Shown here: one piece after another, positions 16,902 to 24,982 of the stretch | Layout: each line of letters begins with the position of its first letter | Position numbering within the stretch: position 1 is the first letter of the stretch | Source: a bacterium | GTDB taxonomy: Bacteria > Zhuqueibacterota > Zhuqueibacteria > Zhuqueibacterales > Zhuqueibacteraceae | NCBI GenBank assembly: GCA_023150945.1 | Contig: JAKLJX010000001.1 | Location: 124,001-188,000, forward strand | Length of the DNA: 64,000 nucleotides | Direction: 5' to 3' | Notes under the pieces: model-generated | Databases searched by the model: none | What the model was told of the DNA's origin: nothing | What the model saw: only the letters and a program-made list of their open reading frames with translations | Program-made: the position numbers and the translations under genes

Positions 16902-17738
16902 ATGCCATGCACCTATGAAGACCGTCTCGAGATTATTGCCGCCTATGTTCGTCACCAGTTGCCCGAGCAGGCGCAGGAATCCTTCGAAGAACACTACCTG
17001 GGCTGCGACGAGTGCGGCCGCGACCTGCTGCTCATGGAGAAGACGGCGCTGGTCATGAAGCGTCACGGCGATTTGATTTTTCAACGCCGCCACCGCACCC
17101 CCGCCTTTCTGCGCAATTTCCTCCACAGAAAAACGCACGACTCGATTGGCGCGCTCGCCGTGCACTGGCTGCGTGCGCACGGCCCGGCTCTGGCCGGCTA
17201 TGCCGTGCTCGTGCTCATTCTGGGCGCCGGCTATTTCTGGTTGGATCGTTACCAACACACCGCTGGCGACGAATCCTCCGGCCAGTACGACGAAGCCGGA
17301 ACTGCCGGCCCTTCCTTTTCCGCCGGTCAAACGCCTGCCCACCTGCGGCAGCCGGAGTGGCCGGCCAGCAGCGTTGCCGGCGTGCCAGATCCCGCTCTGG
17401 CTCAAATGTGGGAAGAAGCCCGCCAGGCCTATGAGAAACAGCAATACCAACAAGCTTTGCCGCTGCTGGCCTCGCTCGTGCAAGCGCTGCCGGACCAACC
17501 ACGACTGCTGCTTTTCCAGGGCGTCAGTCTGTTGCGAATCGGAAAGCCGGAAGCTGCGCGCGCGGTTTTGCATGATCTCGTCCAACGCCAGCCTGACGAT
17601 TCCGCCGCGCAATGGTTCCTCGCTGAATCCTGCCTCGAACAAGATCCCGATCAAGCACAACTCCTCTACGAACAACTCGCCGCCCGCGGTGATTCACTCT
17701 ATCGCGCCGCGGCACGGCAGAGAATCCACCGGCATTAG
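16902..17738 (+). CDS. Membrane anti-sigma factor with zinc-binding domain and TPR-like C-terminus
   Basis: Encodes 278 residues. The N-terminal part has H31-x3-C35-x2-C38 (EEHYLGCDECGRDLL), the zinc anti-sigma (ZAS) signature, placed in the cytoplasm. One transmembrane helix follows at about 95-115 (GPALAGYAVLVLILGAGYFWL). The C-terminal 110 residues are helical TPR-like repeats (MWEEARQAYEKQQYQQALPLL, LLFQGVSLLRIGKPEAARAVL) on the far side of the membrane. It directly follows the ECF sigma gene, the usual arrangement for a cognate pair. The TPR sensor part suggests protein-protein contact as the signal; the TPR-CHAT protein upstream is a candidate partner (inference). Confidence 0.88.
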   Translation: MPCTYEDRLEIIAAYVRHQLPEQAQESFEEHYLGCDECGRDLLLMEKTALVMKRHGDLIFQRRHRTPAFLRNFLHRKTHDSIGALAVHWLRAHGPALAGYAVLVLILGAGYFWLDRYQHTAGDESSGQYDEAGTAGPSFSAGQTPAHLRQPEWPASSVAGVPDPALAQMWEEARQAYEKQQYQQALPLLASLVQALPDQPRLLLFQGVSLLRIGKPEAARAVLHDLVQRQPDDSAAQWFLAESCLEQDPDQAQLLYEQLAARGDSLYRAAARQRIHRH

Positions 17739-17776
17739 ACGCTACTGCTGAATTCTATCTCGCCGACTTGCCGGAT

Positions 17777-17808
17777 GCAAACCCGCGGCGGATCCGCCGC
17801 GGGTTTGC
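17777..17808. terminator. 32-base perfect palindrome after the anti-sigma gene
   Basis: Both 16-base arms match exactly (GCAAACCCGCGGCGGA and its complement) with no spacer, 38 bases after the anti-sigma stop codon. As RNA it forms a very stable hairpin ending in GUUUGC. It lacks a real U-run, so it is a probable transcript end rather than certain. Confidence 0.6.
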
Positions 17809-18003
17809 GGCATTGCGTCAGCCAAAAAGAACTTGCAAATGTGGCTGGCGCGACTAAATTCCCGTTCACATTATCGTATTCCTCTGGAAAAAACAGCGCG
17901 ATCGCGAAGTCTTTTCCAGCTTGCTTCGTTTGCAGTCTGGTAGACTGCGTGACGAATGACTTGCCCTGGATTTTCACCTCTATCAAACTGGCAGTGGAGT
18001 TTT

Positions 18004-18117
18004 ATGGCGAGAAGCAAAAGCAAACAGCGCCGCATGCGCATGGAGCGCCGGCAAAAGCTGAGGGCCCGCATTAAACGCCGGAAAAAAACGCGCAAAGCCG
18101 CCGCGGCCGCCTCTTGA
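18004..18117 (+). CDS. 37-residue very basic protein
   Basis: ATG 18004 behind GTGGAG opens a 37-codon frame (beginning MARSKSKQRRMRMERRQK, with a KRRKKTRK stretch and a short alanine-rich end). Over half the residues are lysine or arginine, with only one acidic residue. The size and composition resemble small ribosome-associated or nucleic-acid-binding proteins, such as the AURKAIP1/COX24-like peptides of Bacteroidota, but I cannot prove homology. A GCCCGCG/CGCGGGC hairpin starts 10 bases after the stop, which supports a free-standing gene. It is too short for usual ORF cut-offs. Confidence 0.5.
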   Translation: MARSKSKQRRMRMERRQKLRARIKRRKKTRKAAAAAS

Positions 18118-18127
18118 AGTGAGTGAG

Positions 18128-18149
18128 GCCCGCGCCGGCCCTCGCGGGC
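18128..18149 (+). terminator. Stem-loop after the small basic gene
   Basis: 7-bp stem GCCCGCG / CGCGGGC with an 8-base loop, 10 bases downstream of the stop codon at 18117. No U-run follows. Confidence 0.45.
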
Positions 18150-18152
18150 AGC

Positions 18153-18198
18153 GCGAATTACGCGGAAAAGAGAACCATCTGTCACGCGCGTAATTCGC
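18153..18198. repeat. 12-bp inverted repeat upstream of the GWxTD gene
   Basis: GCGAATTACGCG (18153-18164) and its exact complement CGCGTAATTCGC (18187-18198) are separated by 22 bases. AT-rich centres inside GC-rich sequence make it look like a protein-binding operator or part of a transcript end. The rest of the 345-base gap (18118-18462) holds nothing else I recognise. Confidence 0.5.
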
Positions 18199-18462
18199 CT
18201 GCTCCCGCGGCCTGCTCGGCATTGCCGTTTATCTCCAGATTGCAGCCGTACGCAGAAAAAAGATTGCTCCAACAAGTTGCCGGCCTCGTCGCTGCCCAGG
18301 CCGCGCGTTGTTTCCGTGCCTGCCTTTCACCTGCCCAGTGCCGAGTCATTCCGCCGCCTCCCTCTTTGCCGCCATCGTCAGCGCAGACGCATTGCCGCTC
18401 TGCGGAGTTCCTGTTGGTGAAACGAGAGTTCCAATCCGTCTTGCCTCTCGCCGGTGGTTCTC

Positions 18463-20214
18463 ATGGTGCATTCAAAATACAGGTTCGCGGACACGCATCG
18501 GGTCGTTCTGCGCCGCGTTTGGGCGGGATTGGCAGTCTGGGCGATTCTCCTCACCGGCCTTCGTTCCCAGCCCGCTGTGCCGCCGCATTTTTCCGCCGAC
18601 TCGCTGCGCACGGGCCTGCAATATCTGACCGCCTTGCAGCAAGCGGACTCGCTCACTTTTGCGCGGGAGTTCGAGGCCGAATTCCGGCTGCTGCTGGAAG
18701 ACGGCGAGCAGCGCGACTATGATGGCCTGCCTACGCTGCCGGCGCGCAAAGCCTTCATTGCCGCGTATTGGAAAGCGAACGACCCCAACCCGCTGCGCCC
18801 CCGCAACGATCGTTTGGACGATCACTTGCGCCGGCGCGAGTACGCGCGCCAGCACTTCGCCGCTGCCACGCCGCCTTATTGCGATGATCGCGGCAAATTC
18901 TACCTCAAGTACGGCAAGCCCTTCCGGCGTTATCAGGATCCGGGCGGCTACCGCCGCATCGCCTTTTTCAATCCCGTCACCTATGCCCGGGTGGCGCGGC
19001 TTTATCCTTTCCAACAAGCTCCGCAAGAACACTACTTCGTGGTTGCCAATGAAAGCTGGGGCTATGAAAACGTGACGCCCGATTTCGTGGTGCATTTCAA
19101 GCGCGTCGGCAGCGTGTTTCGCGAGGTGCACAGTTTGACCGAGTTGGCGGCGAGTCAGCTCCGCCGCAATCAAGCCTGGCAATGGGGAGATTTGATCAAG
19201 CAGCGCGCCGGCGTTTCGCCGGTGCTGGTGCGCGCCGCAGATGAAGTGGGCAAGCTCGAGATGGCGCTGCTGCAGGCCGCCACGCTCAGCCGCCGCGGTG
19301 AGCTTTCGCCCGGCGAGCTGACTGCGCCGAGCGAACGCCTTTTGATAATTGCGCGGCAGAGTGAATCGGAAAGCGCAGCGGCGCGGCGGATCGCGCCGGC
19401 GAGCGCGCACGAGCCGGCGCCTGCCGATCGCCTGCCGTTTGCGGAGAGCATCGCCCAGTTTCGCGCAGCCGGTGGCAAAACGCGCGTCGAAGTCACCCTG
19501 CTGGCGCCGCTGGCAAAATTTTCTGCCGGCCGCGGAGAAGTCAACGCAGAGGACAGTGTGGCCGTCGACTTTGCCTGGCTGCTGCGCGATCAAAACTGGG
19601 ACTCGCTCGCCGCGCAACACCAGTGCGTTCGCTTTCCGCTGCGCTGGGCACAGCAGGAAAATCTGCCCAACGCCGTGGGCTTCTTTGCAATCCTCTCACC
19701 GCCGCAAAGCGTGACACTCTCGCTGCAGGTGCAGAATCTCCCAACGGCGCAGCTCGGCTATGCCACCCGGCCTTTGCAGATTCGGGCCTTCGCGACTGAC
19801 AGCCTGCAGCTCAGCGATGTGCAGTTCTATTTGAAAATCGACAATGACAAACAAAGCCGCATACTGCCGCAAATTTTGAAGCAGCAGCTTGCGCTCGCGC
19901 CCTACCCGTGGACGACGCTGCGCAAAAGCCTGCCGGTGTTCTGCTATTTTGAAATCTACAACCTGCAGGCGGCAGGCCTGGGGGAGAGCTATGAGCTGAG
20001 CTACGAAATCACCTCCGGCCGGTCCGACGCCGGCACCACGGCGCTGCGCGTGTCGCACGCGCAGGCCATCACTGACGACACAGCCGCCGAGTTGATCGCA
20101 CTCGCGCTCGAAGATTTGGCCAATGGCCCGCATCTCCTCAAGATCACCGTGCGCGAGGCGAACTCGCATCGAATTGCCGCCAGCGTGGAACGCGCGATTG
20201 TGATCGAAGATTGA
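18463..20214 (+). CDS. GWxTD domain-containing exported protein
   Basis: From ATG 18463, 583 residues; a hydrophobic segment (VWAGLAVWAILLTGLRSQ) at about 20-37 is a signal peptide or anchor. Residues about 85-180 match the GWxTD domain: RKAFIAAYWKANDPNPLRPRND, then DRGKFYLKYGKPFRRYQDPGG. The eponymous GWxTD segment is degenerate here (PPYCDDRGK). The remaining 380 residues look like beta-rich domains. GWxTD proteins are found in Bacteroidota, Acidobacteriota and relatives; function is unknown, though they are envelope-associated. It stands alone between two intergenic gaps. Confidence 0.8.
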   Translation: MVHSKYRFADTHRVVLRRVWAGLAVWAILLTGLRSQPAVPPHFSADSLRTGLQYLTALQQADSLTFAREFEAEFRLLLEDGEQRDYDGLPTLPARKAFIAAYWKANDPNPLRPRNDRLDDHLRRREYARQHFAAATPPYCDDRGKFYLKYGKPFRRYQDPGGYRRIAFFNPVTYARVARLYPFQQAPQEHYFVVANESWGYENVTPDFVVHFKRVGSVFREVHSLTELAASQLRRNQAWQWGDLIKQRAGVSPVLVRAADEVGKLEMALLQAATLSRRGELSPGELTAPSERLLIIARQSESESAAARRIAPASAHEPAPADRLPFAESIAQFRAAGGKTRVEVTLLAPLAKFSAGRGEVNAEDSVAVDFAWLLRDQNWDSLAAQHQCVRFPLRWAQQENLPNAVGFFAILSPPQSVTLSLQVQNLPTAQLGYATRPLQIRAFATDSLQLSDVQFYLKIDNDKQSRILPQILKQQLALAPYPWTTLRKSLPVFCYFEIYNLQAAGLGESYELSYEITSGRSDAGTTALRVSHAQAITDDTAAELIALALEDLANGPHLLKITVREANSHRIAASVERAIVIED

Positions 20215-20406
20215 AACGGCCGCACCCTTTGCAGTGACTGCGTTTCCTGCGCAGTTTCTTGCCGCACGATCGCCCGCCCTGTGCCCGGTCAAATCGACTG
20301 TAACCGTCACCTCACAAAAATCCGCAGCCGGCTGGTTTGGTCACTATTCTACTGCTGAGCAGAATGCAGTTCGAAGCAAGTGTTGGCGACCTATCCGCGC
20401 AAAGGC

Positions 20407-21216
20407 ATGAATGTCCGGCCCTGTCATATCCTTGTTGCAACGCTGTTCCTGTGGTTCAGCCTGAGTGCCAGTTCTTCGGTGTCAGCCCAGACGAGCACTC
20501 CGGCCGTGACCGAAATGCGGAATGCGTTTCAACAGTTGAATTACACCGCTGCCAAAAAAGCGGGTGAACAAGCGTTGCAACACTGGCAACGCTTGACGCC
20601 GCAGCAGGCCATCGAGGTGCATCAAGTGCTGGGTGTGATTGCCTACAGTGAGGGTGATTTTTTCGAGGCCAAGTCGCAATTCGAACAGGCGCTCTCGCTG
20701 GAGCCGGATCTCAAGCTGGATTCGCTGTATGTGTCGCCCAAGATCCACCAGTTTTTGGATCAACTCAAAGCCAATCTGGCCATGGGCAATGGGCACAGCA
20801 GTGGCACATTGCGCTATTTGGTGATTCCCGACCTCCGGCCGCAAGCAGCGCTGCGCTCGTTGCTGCTGCCGGGTTTGGGCCAGTTTCACAAGAACCAGAA
20901 GTCCAAAGGGCGAGCGTTGATGGCCGGTGCAGGCGCGGGCGTGGTGCTCACCGGCGCCTTGCATCTGCGCCGCGAGAAAGCGCGGGAGAATTATCTTTCC
21001 GCCTCGACAATTGCCAAGGCGGAGGCCACTTATCGCCGCTACAACACCCTCAACCGGGCGCGCAATCTCTCGGCTCTGTTGACCAGTGGCCTCTGGCTTT
21101 ATTCGTTCTTCGACGCATTGACTTCGCCCGCGGCGCAACCGCCGCCGGTGGGCCTGCTGCCGGTGCCCGCAACAGGGAAGGTTGTGGCCGGCTTGAGTTG
21201 GCAGGTACGCTTTTGA
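20407..21216 (+). CDS. Exported TPR protein with DUF5683-like membrane tail
   Basis: From ATG 20407, 269 residues, with a signal peptide (HILVATLFLWFSLSASSSVSA). A TPR-like unit follows (AIEVHQVLGVIAYSEGDFFEAKSQFEQAL). The C-terminal half has LRSLLLPGLGQFHKNQKSKGRALMAGAGAG and a second hydrophobic helix (LSALLTSGLWLYSFFDAL). The LLPGxGQF...K block is the hallmark of DUF5683-like small membrane domains. An upstream TTG at 20380 is possible but adds non-signal residues. Function is unknown. The neighbours are other envelope proteins. Confidence 0.75.
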   Translation: MNVRPCHILVATLFLWFSLSASSSVSAQTSTPAVTEMRNAFQQLNYTAAKKAGEQALQHWQRLTPQQAIEVHQVLGVIAYSEGDFFEAKSQFEQALSLEPDLKLDSLYVSPKIHQFLDQLKANLAMGNGHSSGTLRYLVIPDLRPQAALRSLLLPGLGQFHKNQKSKGRALMAGAGAGVVLTGALHLRREKARENYLSASTIAKAEATYRRYNTLNRARNLSALLTSGLWLYSFFDALTSPAAQPPPVGLLPVPATGKVVAGLSWQVRF

Positions 21217-21548
21217 AGTGAGAAATCTCATTACACTAACTGGGAAAAGTTTTCTCACCGCGTTTGCCGCTCCAACCCGCTGTCTTCGACAACTTCCCCA
21301 TAACCTGAGACGATTCAAGCGGCTTGCACTCTGCCGCCGAGCTTTGCCGTCACCGGCGTTTTTGGCACCGCCTTTGCGTGAAAAGAGCGCGCGGATATTC
21401 AGCACGGCCGGGTGCGGAATCGCCTTCTGCTCACAAATTGTCTGCGGCGATCGTGTATGCCTTTGCCGGGCCGCCAACCGGCAAGTCCTGCACCGCGATG
21501 ATTCGCATTCACCATCATTCAGGAAGAAGATGAGATAGGAAGAAGGAC
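21217..21548. other. Intergenic region carrying a sigma-54 type promoter
   Basis: About 330 bases without a gene. The only clear element is the -24/-12 sequence at 21363-21377. Confidence 0.6.
21363..21377 (+). promoter_or_regulatory. Sigma-54 type (-24/-12) promoter
   Basis: TGGCAC-CGCCT-TTGC matches the consensus at every conserved base, with the GG (21364-21365) and GC (21376-21377) dinucleotides exactly 10 bases apart. It lies about 170 bases before the start codon at 21549. Activation would need an NtrC-type protein such as the one encoded at 57.9 kb. Confidence 0.7.
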
Positions 21549-22301
21549 ATGAAGAACCGAAATTGGATCACTGCAGTTGGAATTGTTCTCGCCTGTATGA
21601 ACCTGCCCGGCCTGGCCGAGCCTGCGTTTCATCCCTTTGACACCAAGACCAAGATCCGGCTGGAGAAACGCGGCATCTGGATCGAATCGGAGATTTCTCC
21701 GCAAGCCTTGTTGGTGGCACTGCCGGCGATCGATCAAAACGGCGACGGCCGCTTGGAAGAGGCCGAGCTTTCGCAGGGGCACGATTTGATTCTGGCCTAT
21801 TACGCCAACCGCGTCGATCTCAAAACCGACTTGCGCGCGCTCAATGCGGACAGCACCTATTTTGCATTTCGTTCGCCCGTCTCTCCCAACGCCGTGCCGG
21901 ACCGCTTTTTCATTTATCATTGGTACGCCATGCTGCGCCCGCCGCAGGAAGTGCAGATCACGAACCGCCTGTTTGATGATGTGGCGGAGGGTTGCGTGCA
22001 TCAAGGCTCGCTCATCAATCAAGAAACCGTTTTGAGTTTCAAGTTTCCGGCAGCGGGCAGCGAGACGCGCGCGGCGGGCAATACCGTGCGATTCGAATTT
22101 GCCACCGACGGCAAGGTCAGGCTGATCGACACCAGCACCAACATTGCGCAGGCCGGTTACGTGTGGGTGGGGGTCGGACTCGGCGGCTTGTTGCTGCTGC
22201 GTCTGGCTTCCGCGGCGCGGGCGCGCTGGGGCCGCTCGGAGAAACTCGAAGTGCAGGAGGAGGAAGAAGAAGAGATGGAGGAAAGTCCGGCTTTTAGTTG
22301 A
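21549..22301 (+). CDS. Uncharacterised exported membrane protein with one EF-hand-like loop
   Basis: Encodes 250 residues from ATG 21549 (AGGAAGAAGG upstream). N-terminal signal peptide (AVGIVLACMNLPGLA); near residue 58 the loop DQNGDGRLEEAE fits a calcium-binding EF-hand loop (D-x-N-x-D-G-x-L-x-x-x-E). A hydrophobic helix near 200-220 (YVWVGVGLGGLLLLRLA) is followed by a cytoplasmic tail ending in a run of glutamates. No known family recognised. Preceded by a sigma-54 type promoter. Confidence 0.75.
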   Translation: MKNRNWITAVGIVLACMNLPGLAEPAFHPFDTKTKIRLEKRGIWIESEISPQALLVALPAIDQNGDGRLEEAELSQGHDLILAYYANRVDLKTDLRALNADSTYFAFRSPVSPNAVPDRFFIYHWYAMLRPPQEVQITNRLFDDVAEGCVHQGSLINQETVLSFKFPAAGSETRAAGNTVRFEFATDGKVRLIDTSTNIAQAGYVWVGVGLGGLLLLRLASAARARWGRSEKLEVQEEEEEEMEESPAFS

Positions 22302-22461
22302 GTTCACGGCTTGCGGTGTGAACCGCGGCCGGTGATCAATGCAGTATAGACTATGGGTGGAATGCGGACAATGGTCGCAAGGATCGGCGCGCCGGCTACG
22401 GAAGGCTCCCGCGCAGTTCTGCCGCGCCACAGTAGTGCAGTGCCGACATTCTGATTGCAAT

Positions 22462-22504
22462 ATCAAAAGCCCCGAGCATGCCGTTGATGCCCGGGGCTTT
22501 TGAT
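22462..22504. terminator. Bidirectional intrinsic terminator
   Basis: Perfect 13-bp outer stem ATCAAAAGCCCCG / CGGGGCTTTTGAT with an inner GCAT/ATGC helper stem. The A-run and T-run on the arms allow termination from either side. It follows the EF-hand-like gene by 160 bases. Confidence 0.85.
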
Positions 22505-22628
22505 TATCTATCTTCGCCGGCGACTCGTCGTGACAAGAATGAAATGCGAATTACAATTCCGTTCACTTTTTCACTTGCTGAAACCGTCTTTGTCTGGCAA
22601 CCTTTCCATTTCTTGGGAAACCGTTTGA

Positions 22629-22643
22629 CGGCACGAATCTTGC
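22629..22643 (+). promoter_or_regulatory. Sigma-54 type promoter before the tandem coiled-coil genes
   Basis: CGGCAC-GAATC-TTGC: one departure (C for T) from the -24 consensus, with GG (22630-22631) and GC (22642-22643) 10 bases apart. It lies just after a terminator and before the pair of AgmX-like genes (first start 23056, or 22853 if the small ORF is real). Confidence 0.6.
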
Positions 22644-22852
22644 CTGAATAAGTCCTGAGCTGTCGAACTCCGTTTTGGGGCTGTCAGAAGACCTCCCACC
22701 TCCCGTTTCGCGTCTCAATTGTCTCACCTCATCAACTTGGACTTTATGCACCGGATCAACAAAAACCGGGGAGCGCACGGCAATATTCATTCTTTCACAT
22801 TAGTTCATCGAATTCCTTTCAATCATTCCCGTTGTGGGAGAGCTGGGGCATT

Positions 22853-23056
22853 ATGTCAGTTGAAACTGATGCCGAGGGAAGGCGCTTTTATTTTGCCGGC
22901 AAACCTGTCAATCATCCACAAAGGCCGATGGCCCATGGCGAAGCCGTCTGCCAATCATCGCGTGTGGCGGGTGTTCCCTCGCACGCCTGGCGTTTGTGTG
23001 CCGGCACGGTTGGTCGTGGGAGGCGAGAACAAGACAGGATGCCTGGGGGTCTGTGA
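22853..23056 (+). CDS. Possible small ORF coupled to the first coiled-coil gene
   Basis: A 67-residue frame from ATG 22853 ends with TGA 23054-23056, sharing its last base with the ATG of the next gene (TGATG), a typical translational coupling arrangement. Product is arginine- and glycine-rich without recognisable domain or signal. Composition is not convincing as protein, so this may be chance. Confidence 0.25.
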   Translation: MSVETDAEGRRFYFAGKPVNHPQRPMAHGEAVCQSSRVAGVPSHAWRLCAGTVGRGRREQDRMPGGL

Positions 23057-23916
23057 TGCCGTGGAAGGAAATACTCGAGCTGGTGCTCAGCATAATGAAA
23101 TCAAAACCGGCGAAACGGCTCTTCAAGAAGTTGACTTCGCGGAGGGCCAGAAAGCGATACGTTGCGATCATCCTTCTTCTGCTCATCGTCCTTCTGTCCA
23201 TGGAGGTGATCAATGCGGGCATAAGGGTATTTCGAAACCTCCTCAGTGAGACTGGGAAGAGACAAGTTCAGACCCAACAACAAATCGAAAATCTCAACGA
23301 GGAGACTGCCCAGCTCGACCGGCAACAGCAGGACGCCTCGATGGCTTTGGACGCGCTGCAGTTGCAGGGAGAGACTCTGCTGAGCAGCCTGGACATTCTG
23401 CGTGATGAGCACGCGAAAGAGCTGCACTCTCTGGATTCCAGCGCGAGTGAAATGGTACCGGCAAAGCAGAATCGCGCACCAGAAGTCACCATCGAATCCT
23501 TTTCGCCCGAACCGCTTGCCGCGTACTCGGCGTTCGATCGTCCGCTGCAGCAGCGGCACACCGATCTGGTTGACATCATCACGGCAAACAGCGACTCTGC
23601 CGGCGATGAACACCACCTCGGGCTCATTCGGCAGGAACTAGCAAAACACAACGCGACCCTGGCGGATTTGTACGCCAGGCACGTTAAGATGACTCCCGGG
23701 CTGAAGGGACATGTGAAGATTCGCTTCAGAATAGATGCCAGAGGCTTTTTGATGATGCCGCACCTCATCGAAAACGGCCTGGAACCCAATGCAGCAGCCG
23801 CACGCTTCATCGAAGAAATCCAGCAGAAAATGATTTACTGGAGGGATTTCCCTGTGACTGCTGAACATGAGGAGACCTTCTACCTCGCAACTTATCAATT
23901 CGGCAGCGAACAGTGA
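23056..23916 (+). CDS. Membrane coiled-coil protein with AgmX/PglI-type C-terminal domain (first of a tandem pair)
   Basis: From ATG 23056 (GGGGGT upstream), 286 residues. Basic N-terminus, one transmembrane helix at about 40-58 (YVAIILLLLIVLLSMEV), then a predicted coiled coil of about 75 residues rich in Q, E and L heptads. The C-terminal 95 residues (LAKHNATLADLYARHVKM, then LKGHVKIRFRIDARGFL) resemble the AgmX/PglI C-terminal and TonB_C-like domains that follow glutamate/lysine-rich stalks. The topology (inner membrane, periplasmic stalk, envelope-contact domain) resembles energy-transducing TonB proteins. The next gene is a diverged paralogue. Confidence 0.75.
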   Translation: MPWKEILELVLSIMKSKPAKRLFKKLTSRRARKRYVAIILLLLIVLLSMEVINAGIRVFRNLLSETGKRQVQTQQQIENLNEETAQLDRQQQDASMALDALQLQGETLLSSLDILRDEHAKELHSLDSSASEMVPAKQNRAPEVTIESFSPEPLAAYSAFDRPLQQRHTDLVDIITANSDSAGDEHHLGLIRQELAKHNATLADLYARHVKMTPGLKGHVKIRFRIDARGFLMMPHLIENGLEPNAAAARFIEEIQQKMIYWRDFPVTAEHEETFYLATYQFGSEQ

Positions 23917-24016
23917 GCATACACCCAGCGGTTCCACTCACCGCGGGGCGACCAGAAACTGGCGCTCGCAGCCGACAGTGCAAGACATCATACTCTTCGC
24001 AGGAAGCTGAGCTCTT

Positions 24017-24982
24017 ATGTACCTTGAGGATTACGAGGTCTATTCGCCCACGGGGCAATCGCAAGAGGAAAGCGCACGCGACGCTGCAAGACGGCCGCAA
24101 ATCGAGCGAGCAAGAACTGCCATGGAACGACCATCCCCAAAGTCTCAGCGCGGCAGGAAGCCGCAGGGCGGGCTGCCCAACCGCGGGTTGCTAAAACTCG
24201 GTCTGACGCTTGGCATTTTGATGAGCGCCGGCCTGCTGCTGGCAAATGTCCGCGCCTTGAGAGACACGCTGCAGCAGATTACTGCAATCGAGAACAGTAG
24301 CCGGGCCATCGACCGCGAAATCGCAACCCTGCGCGCTACGAACGAAAGGCTGAAGGCGACCATCCAGCGACAGTCTGAAGAGATCGACACGCTGAAGGCA
24401 GTGCTTGAATCTGCATTCAAGGCTTTGGATACTTTGACTGTCGCGCGTCGGCTCGACAGGGCTTCGTTGTCGCTCGAAAATGAGGAAGCCAGTGATCCGG
24501 CATTGGTTGAGCGCGAATCTCTTGCCGGCAGGCAGTCCCGTCTGTCTTCTGCAGATTTCATGGCGCTGGAGCAAGCCTCGCTGAGGCAGTATCGGTCTCG
24601 TGCCGGCATTCCGCCGGCCATCGCAGGATTAAAAGGCCGGCGTGTTGGTGGCCGAGATCCTCAGGCCATCAGAAGTGTGATTCAGCGGCATGATCCGGCT
24701 ATTACTGATCTTTATCAGAGAGAGCTTCGCAACAACCCGGATCTGCGGGGAAGTCTGACCCTCCGCTTTCGAATCGACGAAAACGGGTATCTGACGAATC
24801 CTGAAATTGTAGGCACCACGCTGCGTGCGCCTGGTCTTGAGCAGAAAATCTTGGAAAAGATGCGGCGCTGGCGTGACTTTGGCAAGTCGCTCGATTACAC
24901 TGGAGAGACAGGGTATCAATTGACGTATGTATTTGGTGATTCGCTGAGCGCCCAGAGCTTTGCGATCTATGCTGTTCATTGA
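24017..24982 (+). CDS. Membrane coiled-coil protein with AgmX/PglI-type C-terminal domain (second of the pair)
   Basis: Encodes 321 residues with the same plan as the gene before it. A polar, basic N-terminus of about 60 residues precedes a transmembrane helix (LLKLGLTLGILMSAGLLLANV). A long coiled coil follows, containing LRATNERLKATIQRQSEEID. The C-terminal domain has IQRHDPAITDLYQRELRNN and LRGSLTLRFRIDENGYL, which aligns residue by residue with the first protein. These two are probably ancient duplicates acting in one complex. AgmX-type domains are known from myxobacterial gliding and spore proteins. Here the partners are unknown, but ExbB/ExbD sets lie at 60 kb. Confidence 0.75.
   Translation: MYLEDYEVYSPTGQSQEESARDAARRPQIERARTAMERPSPKSQRGRKPQGGLPNRGLLKLGLTLGILMSAGLLLANVRALRDTLQQITAIENSSRAIDREIATLRATNERLKATIQRQSEEIDTLKAVLESAFKALDTLTVARRLDRASLSLENEEASDPALVERESLAGRQSRLSSADFMALEQASLRQYRSRAGIPPAIAGLKGRRVGGRDPQAIRSVIQRHDPAITDLYQRELRNNPDLRGSLTLRFRIDENGYLTNPEIVGTTLRAPGLEQKILEKMRRWRDFGKSLDYTGETGYQLTYVFGDSLSAQSFAIYAVH

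Larger units (their letters stand above)
22302..22852. other. Intergenic region with terminator and sigma-54 type promoter
   Basis: About 550 bases. It contains the bidirectional terminator at 22462-22504 and the -24/-12 element at 22629-22643; otherwise nothing recognised. Confidence 0.6.

Noticed and set aside
22719-23249. 176-codon plus-strand frame overlapping the first coiled-coil gene
   Set aside because: Overlaps in another frame a protein with a clear membrane helix, coiled coil and C-terminal domain; product composition is not protein-like.
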